Of a DNA stretch of 61,313 nucleotides, positions 8,384 to 17,703 are shown one piece after another. Source of the stretch: JBBDXA01 sp040902585 (GTDB lineage Bacteria > Planctomycetota > Phycisphaerae > Phycisphaerales > Phycisphaeraceae). Position 1 is the first letter of the stretch. Every line of letters starts with the position of its first letter. The notes under the pieces were generated by a model, which worked only from the letters and a program-made list of their open reading frames with translations, had not been told where the DNA came from and did no database searches. The stretch is from assembly GCA_040902585.1 (NCBI GenBank), contig JBBDXA010000257.1, forward strand, positions 1-61,313. The letters are read 5' to 3'. A program made the translations under genes and the position numbers.

Positions 8384-11300
8384 TCGGGCAGGGCTTACAT
8401 AACGGCGACAACGAGCTGATCGAGATGCTGCACAACACGCTGCCGCAGGACTTGACCGAAGCTCAGATCGTGCAACTGCGCCATGCCATGCGCTCCAGCG
8501 CTGTGGTGCGCGAAGCCCTCCTCGAAGAGTTGCGCCTGGAGACAGGCCTCGCTGCGCGCCTCGCCCCTGAACACATGGCGGCTCAGGAATTCATCGACCG
8601 CATTCAACGCCTCGCCTTCGATCGCGGCCGCCTCCGCTGGTTCTGGCGATGGATGATTCTGCTGCTCGTGGCGGGACTGGTCGTGGGCGGCGTCGCGGTC
8701 GCATGGAACCTTTCAACCGAAAAGCCTGCCGACCCGCTGGCCATCAACCCGGCGGGCAAAGGCGGCAGCATCGATCCGGAGAAGGACCCCTCGAAGAAGA
8801 CCGGCGTCGCAGTCGTCAACAAAGGTATCGGTGATCCGAAGAACCCGGGCAACACCTTGGGCACCGGCGGCAAGCCCGCGGTCGATCCCAATGCCCCGCC
8901 GCCGCTGCCGCCCTTGTCGCCGCCGTGGAAGCTGTATGACGATGCCACCGCGCGCGGCAGCTACAACTGGACTTCCAACATCGAAGCGTTCATCCGTCCG
9001 CTCGGCGGGACGCAACTGGTCTACAACGCCAACGAACGCGACTACCGCCTGCGCGGGCAGTACGCCGTTTATCCGCCCAGTGAAGAAGGCCGGGTGATCC
9101 GCCTGCGCGTGACCGATCCGTCTCGCCTCAAGTTCACGCTCTGGGGCAAGTCCCAAGGCGTGCTGCTTGATCTTGCGAATGATCGCGTGTTCCGCGGCCA
9201 CACCCTTCAACGCGCCCCTGCGAAGGCGACGCCGCACGGATTCCCCGCTTACATCGATGCGAAATTCCTTCGCCGGAATGTGATCGACCGCGTGGACCGG
9301 GACATCAACTTCAACTGGGGAGCCGGCTCGCCCGGCAGCGGCATCGATGCCGAACAATTCGCCGTGCGCTGGACCGGCACAATCGAAACGCCGCGCGAAG
9401 GCAGGTACGAATTCATCGCCACCAGCGATGACGGCGTCGTGCTCTACATCGACGGCAAGCCCATCCTCAATGACTGGGTGAGTCGGGCGGCTACTGAATC
9501 GCGGGCTTCAATCGACCTTGCGAAGGGCACGCATGACATCGTCGTCGAGTACTTCGAGAACAACAGCGAAGCCCAGATGAAGTTGGAATGGCAGGGCCCG
9601 CAGCTTGACCGGCAGGTGGTGCCCACCAGCGCCCTGCGCACGGGTCGAGAAGCGAACGCCAAGCCCGGCCTTGCCGCGAAGTATTGCTGGGGCCCGGAGA
9701 TCGACAGCCACGAGCCGGACAAGATTCAGCTTGCCGGCGATGACAGCGGCAAGTGGCACCTGATGCGCGAAGGCACGATCGATCTGCGCTATCAGAAGGG
9801 GCAGGTGCTCCTGTGCCGGGGCGGAATCGTCCTGCTAGCGGTGCCCATGAGCGAAGCGCCCGTCGAGATGACGATGGAATCCGAAGGCCGGCTGTGGCTG
9901 GCGGAGCATTTACGCCTGGCGCCGCTGCCGGAGGCCGCCTTCGTTTCGACGCCCGCGCAGGTCCAGACGCAGATGGCCGCGGACATGGCCTGGCAGGTCA
10001 CGCCTGCCGACCGCGCCAAACTCGTCACGATTTCGCCGCAGGAAGATCGCTCGATGCTCTTTGCCCGGCCGGATGAGAAGTCGAACATCGACTTCCGCTT
10101 CGAATCGCCCATCGATCTGCCGCAGGGCGGACAGGTGACCGTCGAAGTGATCGAGTCGACGAAGGACATGTTCATTCAGTTTCAGATTCCCGGCGAACCG
10201 GGCGGCCTTCAGATCGGCATCGGCGAATACAACGGACACCGCGTTATCTGCTGGGATCCGAGTAACAAAGGCGATCTCGAACAGCGATACAAGCAGGGCT
10301 ACACCATCCCCGAACACTTCTTCGTGCGCGGCGAATACAGCCTCGGCCGACTCACGGTTCTCATCAGCGCCGACGGCCAGAGCTGGCGGCGATTCGAAGC
10401 CCGCGAGTACGACCCCAGCCGCGTCCCGACCCGCGAAGTGAATCTGAGCGTCTTTGGTTCCTACCGCGAAGGCGAGCGGCGCATCCGTGTCGGCCGCGTG
10501 GAAGTCCGCCGGTTCAATGCTTTGATCGCCCTGGCGGATGAAGCGCTCGTCAAGCGCGTGCCGGCGATCAAGGACGACGAGAAGACCCGCGAGTTCTGGT
10601 TCGACGACTGGCACGCCAGCCTGGCGACGAGCAAGCCGAAGAATGTGTCAGAGATGGCGTGGCGGGCTGCCTGCAACCTGGCGATGGTGCAGTCGCAGCT
10701 TCGTTGCCGGCTGCGACAGGAAGCGGCGCTGGACCTGGTGCGCAGTGCTGCCGGCGCGGGCGTGGCGACCGACACGCTGCTGACCGCGCTGAAGGAATTG
10801 CCGCAGCAGGTGAGCGTCGATGCCAACGATCAGAATCCGCACTCCTACGCGGCGTTCATCCGGCTGTACGACGATCTCACGCAGCAGTTCTGGAACAGCG
10901 GCAACCGCGATGATCTGAAGAAACTGCTCGACACGTGGTACGCGCAGGAATTCGGATGGGAACTGCGATGGTACAACCCCAAGCACACCGCGCCGTCCAA
11001 CCTTGTCCGTCTCCTGCAATTCCACCTCTGGGACACGCGGCGATGGGAAGAGCTGCGGACCACGGCGATGCGATTCGAATTCATCGCCCACGCAGGCACC
11101 GCGTGGAACAATGCGGCCGCGGATGACTACCCGCTCCGCCTGGTCAGCGCCTGGATGCAGGCCAAGGCAAGCGAACACTTGCAGGACGGCCCGACCCCCG
11201 GCGAAGGCACGCGATACAACGATCGCGTCATGCCCACGCGCTTCCCCGAGCATCCGCTGGCGATCATCTCCGATCGCGAGTCGATGAACACCGTGAGCGA

Positions 11301-13071
11301 ATTTCTCGCTGCCGTCGATTCGAAGGAATATCCCCACGCCTGCGTCATCCTCACCCGGCAGAGTCTGCCCGACGGCATCGCGCCGGTCGATAAGGACAAC
11401 CTGCTTTTCAAGAATACGTACGTCCTGCTGGAGCAGATGATCGACGCCAACGAGCCGATCGCCGCCCGCATCAAGGAGCAGTACGCCGCCATCGGCATGA
11501 TCCGTCTGCGACAGGCGATCGGTCAAGGGCGGTTCGATCACCTGAAATCACTGGCGGTCCAGTTCCACGGCACGCAGGCGGCCCGCGATGCGCTTCTGCA
11601 ACTGGCGGATCGCGATCTTTCGATGGGCAACTTCTTCTCGGCCGCGGCGAGATATGACGCCCTGATGGATCAGGCGGATGCTTCGCTCAAGCCGCACATG
11701 ATCGCCAAGCGCAGGCTCGCGATGGCGATGGCGGGCGTGGATACCGGTGAGCCGGTGAAATATCGCGTGCAGCTTGGCGGGCAGACGCTTCCCGCCGGCG
11801 ACTTCGAGCAGCTCGTCAGCTCGCTGCTCCAGGAACGGCAATCGCCCGGCAGCATCTACGCCGACGGCCGCGTCGTTCGCGTCGATGCTCCCGCGCCCAA
11901 ACCCTTGAAGCTTTCGCCTCTGGTGGATCTCACTCCCGCGCGCGACATGCAGGACCGTTACGGCCACCGCATCCGCGATGTGAAGTTCACCGTCGATGGC
12001 AAAACGCTCTTCATGCACCAGCACGGCAAGCTCACGGCCATCGACCTGGGCAACCGTCAGCAGCGCTGGCAGAAGAATGAAAGCGCGAGGGATCTTTCCT
12101 CCTACATCGCCGAGCCTTCCACCCCGCTGGTGCTGGGCGACCGCGTCTACGTTTCGCTCTTCCGCGAACGCAAGATCGAGCTGACCTGCTTCAAGGTGGA
12201 CAACGGCGAAATGGTCTGGCGGCAGGCGTTTGACGATGCCATGGCGGGCGATCTGATCGCGATCGGGCCCTGGCTTTACGTTATCAGCGTGCAGCGGCAG
12301 CTTGGTGACTATGCGGATGTGATCCTGCGACGACTGTCGCCGGAGACGGGTGAATCGGTTCTGGCGGAGAAGGTGGTGCGCGTGCGCTGGGGCGAGGAAC
12401 TCTTCCGCGTAGGCCGACCCATCGTCATGGGCGACACGCTCATCTTCCGCACCGGCGCTTCCCTGGTCTGCTGCGATCTGCTCGGCGCGCCGCGCTGGAT
12501 TCGCCGGCTGTCGCTGGTGCCTGCCTCGGTGGATGGCCCGCTCTTTGATTTCCAGACGCTCTCGCCGCCGATCATCAGCGGAGAGAATGTGATCGTGACC
12601 TGTCCCGGTTCGCCGCATGTGATCTGCGTGAACGCGAGGACGGGTGAGGAAGTGTGGTCGCACCTTCAGCCGCGGCTGCGCAAGCTCGTCGGTCCGCGCG
12701 GTGACAAGGTGATCATCTCGACTCTCAAAAACCTGGAAGCGCTGGACATGGCCACCGGCAAACTCGTCTGGCAGGTGCCGATCACCGCGGACTACGCGGC
12801 TGTCCTTCCCGCGGAGAAGAATACGATCTTCGTGCTCACGCTGGACAAGGTGGAGAACAAACGGAAGTCAGGCGACCGCCGCATCCGCATGGCTGAGTGG
12901 ATCTCGGCGACGGACGGGCGCGTGATTCAGTCGCAGGAGATCACGGATGAAGCCGAGTCCATCCACACCGCCGAAACGCTCGTCACCGACGGCAACCTGA
13001 TCATCGGCATCTCCAACATCCTGACCCGCGGCAAAGGCAGCGGCAAGGTGTTTCTGCTGGAGGGCAAGTGA
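8380..13071 (+). CDS. Large membrane-anchored PA14 / PQQ-propeller protein coupled to the sigma factor
   Basis: About 1563 aa. The start at 8380 overlaps the sigma stop codon; the reading frame could extend upstream but the ATGA overlap favours 8380. A cytoplasmic N-terminus of about 85 residues resembles the position of an anti-sigma domain but has no zinc-binding HxxxCxxC. One transmembrane segment follows (about 88-108, MILLLVAGLVVGGVAVAW). Outside are a Pro-rich linker, a PA14 domain (about 290-420, with FIATSDDGVVLYIDG and GTHDIVVEYFEN), a second beta-rich LamG/DUF1349-like domain (about 555-715), an alpha-helical middle part, and a C-terminal PQQ-like beta-propeller (about 1185-1560) with repeats such as LTAIDLGNRQQRWQ and VICVNARTGEEVW. 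PA14 domains often bind carbohydrate. I infer a sugar- or surface-sensing regulator of the sigma factor. Confidence 0.85.
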   Translation: MIGQGLHNGDNELIEMLHNTLPQDLTEAQIVQLRHAMRSSAVVREALLEELRLETGLAARLAPEHMAAQEFIDRIQRLAFDRGRLRWFWRWMILLLVAGLVVGGVAVAWNLSTEKPADPLAINPAGKGGSIDPEKDPSKKTGVAVVNKGIGDPKNPGNTLGTGGKPAVDPNAPPPLPPLSPPWKLYDDATARGSYNWTSNIEAFIRPLGGTQLVYNANERDYRLRGQYAVYPPSEEGRVIRLRVTDPSRLKFTLWGKSQGVLLDLANDRVFRGHTLQRAPAKATPHGFPAYIDAKFLRRNVIDRVDRDINFNWGAGSPGSGIDAEQFAVRWTGTIETPREGRYEFIATSDDGVVLYIDGKPILNDWVSRAATESRASIDLAKGTHDIVVEYFENNSEAQMKLEWQGPQLDRQVVPTSALRTGREANAKPGLAAKYCWGPEIDSHEPDKIQLAGDDSGKWHLMREGTIDLRYQKGQVLLCRGGIVLLAVPMSEAPVEMTMESEGRLWLAEHLRLAPLPEAAFVSTPAQVQTQMAADMAWQVTPADRAKLVTISPQEDRSMLFARPDEKSNIDFRFESPIDLPQGGQVTVEVIESTKDMFIQFQIPGEPGGLQIGIGEYNGHRVICWDPSNKGDLEQRYKQGYTIPEHFFVRGEYSLGRLTVLISADGQSWRRFEAREYDPSRVPTREVNLSVFGSYREGERRIRVGRVEVRRFNALIALADEALVKRVPAIKDDEKTREFWFDDWHASLATSKPKNVSEMAWRAACNLAMVQSQLRCRLRQEAALDLVRSAAGAGVATDTLLTALKELPQQVSVDANDQNPHSYAAFIRLYDDLTQQFWNSGNRDDLKKLLDTWYAQEFGWELRWYNPKHTAPSNLVRLLQFHLWDTRRWEELRTTAMRFEFIAHAGTAWNNAAADDYPLRLVSAWMQAKASEHLQDGPTPGEGTRYNDRVMPTRFPEHPLAIISDRESMNTVSEFLAAVDSKEYPHACVILTRQSLPDGIAPVDKDNLLFKNTYVLLEQMIDANEPIAARIKEQYAAIGMIRLRQAIGQGRFDHLKSLAVQFHGTQAARDALLQLADRDLSMGNFFSAAARYDALMDQADASLKPHMIAKRRLAMAMAGVDTGEPVKYRVQLGGQTLPAGDFEQLVSSLLQERQSPGSIYADGRVVRVDAPAPKPLKLSPLVDLTPARDMQDRYGHRIRDVKFTVDGKTLFMHQHGKLTAIDLGNRQQRWQKNESARDLSSYIAEPSTPLVLGDRVYVSLFRERKIELTCFKVDNGEMVWRQAFDDAMAGDLIAIGPWLYVISVQRQLGDYADVILRRLSPETGESVLAEKVVRVRWGEELFRVGRPIVMGDTLIFRTGASLVCCDLLGAPRWIRRLSLVPASVDGPLFDFQTLSPPIISGENVIVTCPGSPHVICVNARTGEEVWSHLQPRLRKLVGPRGDKVIISTLKNLEALDMATGKLVWQVPITADYAAVLPAEKNTIFVLTLDKVENKRKSGDRRIRMAEWISATDGRVIQSQEITDEAESIHTAETLVTDGNLIIGISNILTRGKGSGKVFLLEGK

Positions 13072-13124
13072 TGGCGGAAGGAACGAAGGTACAAAGGCAC
13101 GGAGGGACGAAGGGAAAGGCGTGG

Positions 13125-13185
13125 GTGCCACGGGTCGGCGAGGTCCNNNNNNNNNNCCCCCCCCCCCCCCCGACCCGTGATACCC
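13125..13185. other. Assembly gap and poly-C run inside a likely hairpin
   Basis: Ten N bases (13147-13156) are followed by 15 C bases (13157-13171). To the left is GTGCCACGGGTCGGCGAGG and to the right CGACCCGTG, which are complementary, so the gap falls in the loop of a hairpin. A related hairpin occurs near 45999-46038. The poly-C run is probably a sequencing or assembly artefact. The 5' end of the following gene is unreliable as a result. The stretch 13072-13124 is a low-complexity AAGG(C/A)ACGGAGGGACG-type repeat. Confidence 0.85.
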
Positions 13186-15477
13186 GTGTTGATTGCCTCC
13201 GTGCTCATCGGCCTCCTGTCAAACTCCCTCTCCGCCCGCGACGTGCGCCGCGAGGAGGAGCGTCGCCTGCGCGCCGATCGTTACATGGCCCTGTTTCGCG
13301 ATGGCAATGTGCAGGTCGCCCGCGAGGCGCGCGACTGGCAGGATCCCAAGCGCGAGCCGAGCATCAACGGGCGTCGCCTGTTCGACGAGAACAACCCGAT
13401 CCGCATCCTGCGCGACACGACCATTCAGCCCGCGCTGGAAGGGCCTTACATCGAGTTCGCCAACGGCGACATCCTGCCCGGCCGCGCCATCGGCGGCGTG
13501 CCCGCCGATGGCCTGCGGCGCATGCCCAGCAGTCTCATCATTCAAGTGTCAGCTCCGCTCACAACATTCGATCGCCGATCCGGCGAAGTTTCTGTCAGGC
13601 CCGAGTGGGTCTCGCGCGTGGTGCTGACGAAAGAAGCCCGCGGCCCGATCGATCCGGGCACACTTTTTTTCACCGATGGCACCAAGAAAAAGGTCAAGGC
13701 CATTCGCTGGGCACTGGGCGGCGTGCGGGCCCTGACGGACGAAGGCACCATCGCCGCGGGCTGGCTGGAACTGGCGGAAGTGCATCCGCCGGCCGTCGAT
13801 CCCGTGGCGGCCTTGCTCGAAGATGTGTTCTCGCCCGGGCCGCAGGCGAAGGGTGTCAACGCGCTCATCGGTCGCGTCACCGCTTCCAACGGCGCGGTAC
13901 TCACCTACCGCCGCTCGCTGCTCATCATCGACGGCAACGAAGTGCGCGACGAGCGCGGCTACTACCACACCTTTCAGCCGGCTTGGGCGTTGCAGTCGAT
14001 CCGCGTGCCTTTTGATGAAGTCGTCAGTCGCAGTTATCGCGAGCCGGATGAACTGCCGCTCTCGCTGCTGCCGGGCACACTGCTCTCGCAGAAGAGCGCG
14101 ACGGGTTTTCTCTGGCCGTGGCATCGCAATGTGAGTGTGCGCGGGCATGAACTGGCGGTGAGTCAGGTCTTGGCGGACCTGGGACTGGGTACGCATTCCT
14201 ACAGCGAGCTTTCCTTTAACCTGCCTCCATACGCCCGGCAGTTCAAAACATCCGTCGGCATCAATCGCGGCGTCGGCAGCGGCGGCTGCGCCAAGGTGAA
14301 ACTCTTTCGCGATAAAGTCACGGGCAATCCCGTGTGGGAAAGTAATTTCCTGCGCGGCAACGAAGAGGCCGCTCACGTCGACGGGATCGATGTCAACGGC
14401 TGGAAGCAGCTTGTGCTGGTGACGGACTATGCCCACGAAGGGCGGCCGCGCGGGGCGGACCCGCTGGACATCCGCGATGAAGTGGATTGGGTCTGGCCGA
14501 CGGTGAAGATCGATTTGAACGAAGCCTCGAAGACGCGCAAGGCTCCGACGCTCGCCGAGGCGCTGCCGCAGCTCGAAGGCTGGACGATTCCGCAGGACGT
14601 GATCGATCGCAGTGAGATCCGCGTGTTCTGGAACCGCAAGGAAGGGCGGTGGGAGAACGTGTTGTATGTGGATCGCGCAGCCGAGCGATATGAACATCTC
14701 AAGCCGTTCGACCTGACCCGGAAAGTGACGATCACCGGTGCCAACGGCTGGCTGCCGCTGTCGATGTCGCGCGATGACGGACAGATCGGCCACGAGCTGA
14801 AGGTGCTCGTCGATGGCGAAGAGGTGAAGTCCGCGCTCAACGGCGATATCAATACCAGCGGCCGAACCCCAGGCGATTTTGAAGATCGCTTCTACAGCTT
14901 CGGGCAGTACCTGGGGAAGGAGATCACCATCACGCTGCGCATCGAGCCGCGCGGCGGCAACGGCCAGAAGCCCGCCGGCATCCTTTTCGGTACGACCGAG
15001 TTGGAACCGCTCCTGCTCAGCGCCGCTGACGATGGCATGCCCATCAAGCCCGAGGTGCCGCTCACATCGCTCATGGCGGTGAAGACCGAGCATCGCAAGG
15101 ATGTGCCGTGGGCGATGAAGGCGGGCACGTACGGCATCGACGCGAAACCGATCGTGATGAAAGGGATCGAATTCAAGGATGGCTGGGCGCTGCCGCGCGG
15201 GCCCAGCGAGATGGTGTATGAGCTTGATCCGTCATGGAAGCGATTTGTCGCGGTGATCGGGATGGTCGAGGGGTCCGCGGGCGCGGGGCCGTTTGAAGTG
15301 CTGCTGGATGACGAGGTGGTGTGGCGCACGGAAACGCCTTCGGTGCTGGGGCGGTCGCAGCCGTTGTGGCAGGTGAACGTGGCGATTCCGCCGGGGCACA
15401 AGACGATCACGCTACGGATCGACAAGAGCAGCCCGGCGGCAGGAGCATGGGCGGATTCGGGGTTTATGAAGAAGTGA
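13177..15477 (+). CDS. Secreted NPCBM-domain protein (5' end uncertain)
   Basis: The frame is open from the assembly gap; a GTG at 13177 gives 766 aa. The first residues (VIPVLIASVLIGLLSNSLSA) look like the hydrophobic end of a signal peptide, so the true start probably lies in or before the gap. Residues about 300-440 match the NPCBM/NEW2 pattern (DLGLGTHSYSELSFNLP, then FKTSVGINRGV, then WKQLVLVTDYA), a fold linked to carbohydrate binding in glycosidases. Two further beta-sandwich-like halves follow (about 500-620 and 640-760). No catalytic domain is recognised. It is in the same direction as, and just after, the PA14/PQQ gene, so the two probably act together at the cell surface. Confidence 0.8.
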   Translation: MIPVLIASVLIGLLSNSLSARDVRREEERRLRADRYMALFRDGNVQVAREARDWQDPKREPSINGRRLFDENNPIRILRDTTIQPALEGPYIEFANGDILPGRAIGGVPADGLRRMPSSLIIQVSAPLTTFDRRSGEVSVRPEWVSRVVLTKEARGPIDPGTLFFTDGTKKKVKAIRWALGGVRALTDEGTIAAGWLELAEVHPPAVDPVAALLEDVFSPGPQAKGVNALIGRVTASNGAVLTYRRSLLIIDGNEVRDERGYYHTFQPAWALQSIRVPFDEVVSRSYREPDELPLSLLPGTLLSQKSATGFLWPWHRNVSVRGHELAVSQVLADLGLGTHSYSELSFNLPPYARQFKTSVGINRGVGSGGCAKVKLFRDKVTGNPVWESNFLRGNEEAAHVDGIDVNGWKQLVLVTDYAHEGRPRGADPLDIRDEVDWVWPTVKIDLNEASKTRKAPTLAEALPQLEGWTIPQDVIDRSEIRVFWNRKEGRWENVLYVDRAAERYEHLKPFDLTRKVTITGANGWLPLSMSRDDGQIGHELKVLVDGEEVKSALNGDINTSGRTPGDFEDRFYSFGQYLGKEITITLRIEPRGGNGQKPAGILFGTTELEPLLLSAADDGMPIKPEVPLTSLMAVKTEHRKDVPWAMKAGTYGIDAKPIVMKGIEFKDGWALPRGPSEMVYELDPSWKRFVAVIGMVEGSAGAGPFEVLLDDEVVWRTETPSVLGRSQPLWQVNVAIPPGHKTITLRIDKSSPAAGAWADSGFMKK

Positions 15478-15535
15478 GGGCGCGGGTGGATAAGTGGAAC
15501 AACCGGGCCAGCAGGGCAACACGCACCTATCTTGT

Positions 15536-15751
15536 TCATGAGGCGCGCTTGGATTGTTCTCGCTCCTCGGTTTGAGCCGTTGGACGCAGGTGCTCATCGA
15601 CTGGCTTGGGCGGAAACGACACGACGTCGCGACCACTTACCGCCTCACGTTCGTGAAGATCCTTGAACATCGCCTCAATGTCATAGTTGAACCGCTTCGC
15701 ATAATCATCGCGTATGCGGCGAACTTCTTCAACAATTGAGTCTTCAATCAT
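15536..15751 (-). CDS. Small antitoxin-like protein paired with a PIN toxin (copy 1)
   Basis: A 71-aa protein (MIEDSIVEEVRRIRDD...) whose start overlaps the stop of the PIN-domain reading frame by 4 bp. It is clearly paralogous to the 67-aa protein at 43633-43836: both share I-V-x-E-(V/I)-R-R-I-R-D, then F-x-Y-D, then S-G-R and SFPP. In both loci the small gene lies downstream of, and overlaps, a PIN gene, a toxin-first arrangement. The antitoxin role is inferred from this pairing and not from a recognised DNA-binding fold. The upstream toxin is disrupted here, so this copy may now be without a partner. Confidence 0.7.
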   Translation of the reverse strand: MIEDSIVEEVRRIRDDYAKRFNYDIEAMFKDLHEREAVSGRDVVSFPPKPVDEHLRPTAQTEEREQSKRAS

Positions 15752-16230
15752 GGGCGGTCTCCAATCAGTTGAAGGGGCGTGCAGATCGTCGGCGCTTTAT
15801 GTCCCCAATAGGCACACGTGGATTCTATACCTCGATAAAGGGTAGCGTTGGCCAGGTGCCTGCAATTCCAGGTCAGAAAGAAGTCCATCCCGTTCGCCGC
15901 CGCGATGGCGAGATGAGTTGCATCGGCCTCGGCCTTGGAAGGAAGCGGTACGGATTTCATCAAAGAGCGGGCGATTTTCATCGCGTTGGCGGGAGCCGCG
16001 ACCGATGGAATCCCTTCCATCGCTTTGAGGCGGCGCGCCGCGGCGTCTGGATCGCCCCCTGCGGATTCGACAAGGACCAATTGTGAAATGAAAAGGTCGT
16101 AGCCGTGCCGCCTCGTGTTCCACCAGTCGTGGGTCACCTGCTGGTTAGCCGCCATGATCAGATCGCGGCTCGGCCAGGCCGTCAGGTAGCTCACGATCGT
16201 CGTTTCCAGCTACACGCGCGGCTTGGCCAT
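15748..16230 (-). pseudogene. VapC-like PIN-domain toxin with an early nonsense codon
   Basis: Read from the ATG at 16230, the protein begins M-A-K-P-R-V, then TAG at 16210-16212, then L-E-T-T-I-V-S-Y-L-T-A-W-P-S-R-D. The intact paralogue at 43833-44312 begins MADRIYIETTFVSYLTAWPS. The TAG therefore replaces the Tyr codon (one base from TAC or TAT) at residue 7. The rest is open for 148 codons and keeps the PIN landmarks (ADATHLAIAAANG and FLTWNCRHLAN). Translation could restart at the GTG at 16194, but this would lose the N-terminal strand and the acidic residue in (L/I)ETT. Likely an inactivated toxin; a sequencing error or read-through cannot be excluded. Confidence 0.8.
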
Positions 16231-16375
16231 GGATTCACCCTTGGGTGTAGGATCGCCACCTGGATAAAGTCTACTGGAAATTCCCCCGCCACCGTGTAAC
16301 CTAACCTGTTCGCGGTGCAACCTTTGCATGGCCGGCCTGCCCGGTTTGTGCATTGCAACGAGGCTGGAGCGTTTC

Positions 16376-17506
16376 ATGCGTGGTCTGATCATCTTCTGGA
16401 TCGCGGGCATCCTCGCCCTCGGTAGCGCTCCCCTGCACGCGGAAGGCGAATGGGAAATCACGCGCGAAAGCGAACAGGCCGTCGAGCGCGGTCTCGACTG
16501 GCTGGCGCGCAATCAGGGTGAGCGCGGCAACTGGGAGAGCAACGATCTGGGCCTCGTCTCAATGGGCGCGCTGGCGTTTCTTTCCGCCGGCCATCTGCCC
16601 GATCGCGGGCGCTATGGCGACAACGTCCGCCGGGCCCTCGATTACGTCGTCGCCAACGCCAAGCCTTCGGGTCTCTTGAACATCTCCAATCAGGACATGT
16701 ACAACCACGGGCTTTCCGTCTTCGTCCTCACCCAGGCTTACGGCATGACCTTCGACCGTCGCCTCGGCGAAGCTCTCGACCGCGGCGTCAAGCTCATCAT
16801 CGATGTGCAGGCTGAAGACGGCGGGTGGGACTACAAGGCGGTGAAGCTGCAACGCGGCCACGACCTCTCCCTCGCCGTGATGCAGGCCAAAGCTCTGCGC
16901 GGAGCGACGGACATCGGCCTGGAGATTCCTTCCTCCGTCATCGACCAGGCGATCCAATCCGTCCGCAAACACTACAAACCCACCGGCACGCCTGATGGCA
17001 AGCGATACGGTGATCATCCGATGGCGGATCGACCCGGCGCGTTCACCTACGACGGCAACCGCGTGACGACAGCAATGGCCGCCTGCGGCGCGGTCTGTCT
17101 TCAGGAGTTCGGCCAGTACACCGACTTTCGCATCCATCGCAGCATGGATGAAGTCATCAAGGACATCCGCAATCCCAACGAGTTGAAAGTCCGCAACGGC
17201 TACATTCCCTTCGATGCGTACACGATGTACTACGTCGCCCAGGGCCTGTACCAGGTCGGTGGCGAGCGATGGAAAGATAATTATCCGCTCATCCGCGAAG
17301 CGATCGTGAAGACGCAGAACGGCACCACCAAGACGGACCAGGCCGGTTCGTGGAACACCAATCGCGTCGGCGGCAAACCCGGACAGCTTTTCGGGACAGC
17401 CGTCGCGGTGTTTACACTGAGCATTCCGAATCGTTACCTGCCCATCCTCCAGGAAGGTCAGACGGATCCGCGCAACGCTGATACGGATCGGCCGCCGGCG
17501 CGGTGA
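16376..17506 (+). CDS. Secreted prenyltransferase/squalene-oxidase-repeat protein
   Basis: About 376 aa from the ATG at 16376, preceded by GAGGCTGGAG and followed by a signal peptide (LIIFWIAGILALGSAPLHA). An ATG 48 bp upstream is less likely because it would place charged residues before the signal. The mature part is an alpha/alpha-toroid: repeats such as VERGLDWLARNQGERGNW, VKLIIDVQAEDGGWDY and RALDYVVANAKPSG match the QxxDGSW-type repeats of terpene cyclases and prenyltransferases. The catalytic DxDD of squalene-hopene cyclases is not visible, so it is probably a structural or binding relative. It lies 197 bp upstream of the BatA/VWA cluster, where such toroid proteins are commonly seen in planctomycetes. 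Confidence 0.82.
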   Translation: MRGLIIFWIAGILALGSAPLHAEGEWEITRESEQAVERGLDWLARNQGERGNWESNDLGLVSMGALAFLSAGHLPDRGRYGDNVRRALDYVVANAKPSGLLNISNQDMYNHGLSVFVLTQAYGMTFDRRLGEALDRGVKLIIDVQAEDGGWDYKAVKLQRGHDLSLAVMQAKALRGATDIGLEIPSSVIDQAIQSVRKHYKPTGTPDGKRYGDHPMADRPGAFTYDGNRVTTAMAACGAVCLQEFGQYTDFRIHRSMDEVIKDIRNPNELKVRNGYIPFDAYTMYYVAQGLYQVGGERWKDNYPLIREAIVKTQNGTTKTDQAGSWNTNRVGGKPGQLFGTAVAVFTLSIPNRYLPILQEGQTDPRNADTDRPPAR

Positions 17507-17541
17507 CGGTTGCGCGTGCGAATTGAAAGACCGGATCGATT

Positions 17542-17702
17542 CCTCGCCCTCGTCCTGGGATCAGCCGCCTTCTCTTGTCGGGGGAGGTGCCGGCTCGGGA
17601 CGAGGGCGAGGCGTCGAAAGAATTGCGGATTGCGGAACGTGGATTGTTTAAGGCATCGCCACCTTATTGCTCACAGCTCAACGCTCATGGCTCATAGCTC
17701 GT
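17542..17702. repeat. Intergenic hairpin followed by low-complexity dispersed repeats
   Basis: CCTCGCCCTCGTCC (17542-17555) pairs perfectly with GGACGAGGGCGAGG (17598-17611), with a partly paired interior. Next come an ATTGCGGATTGCGG unit (17621-17638), also found inside the genes at 42286, 43200 and 45621, and a GCTCACAGCTCAACGCTC-type array (17669-17702), which resembles the right arm of the repeat at 22846-22988. The hairpin could end transcription of the toroid gene, although no T-run follows. Confidence 0.7.
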
Positions 17703-17703
17703 A

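Noticed and set aside
13157..13171. Functional poly-C tract (phase-variable promoter)
   Set aside because: Directly follows an N gap and lies in a hairpin; an assembly artefact is far more likely.
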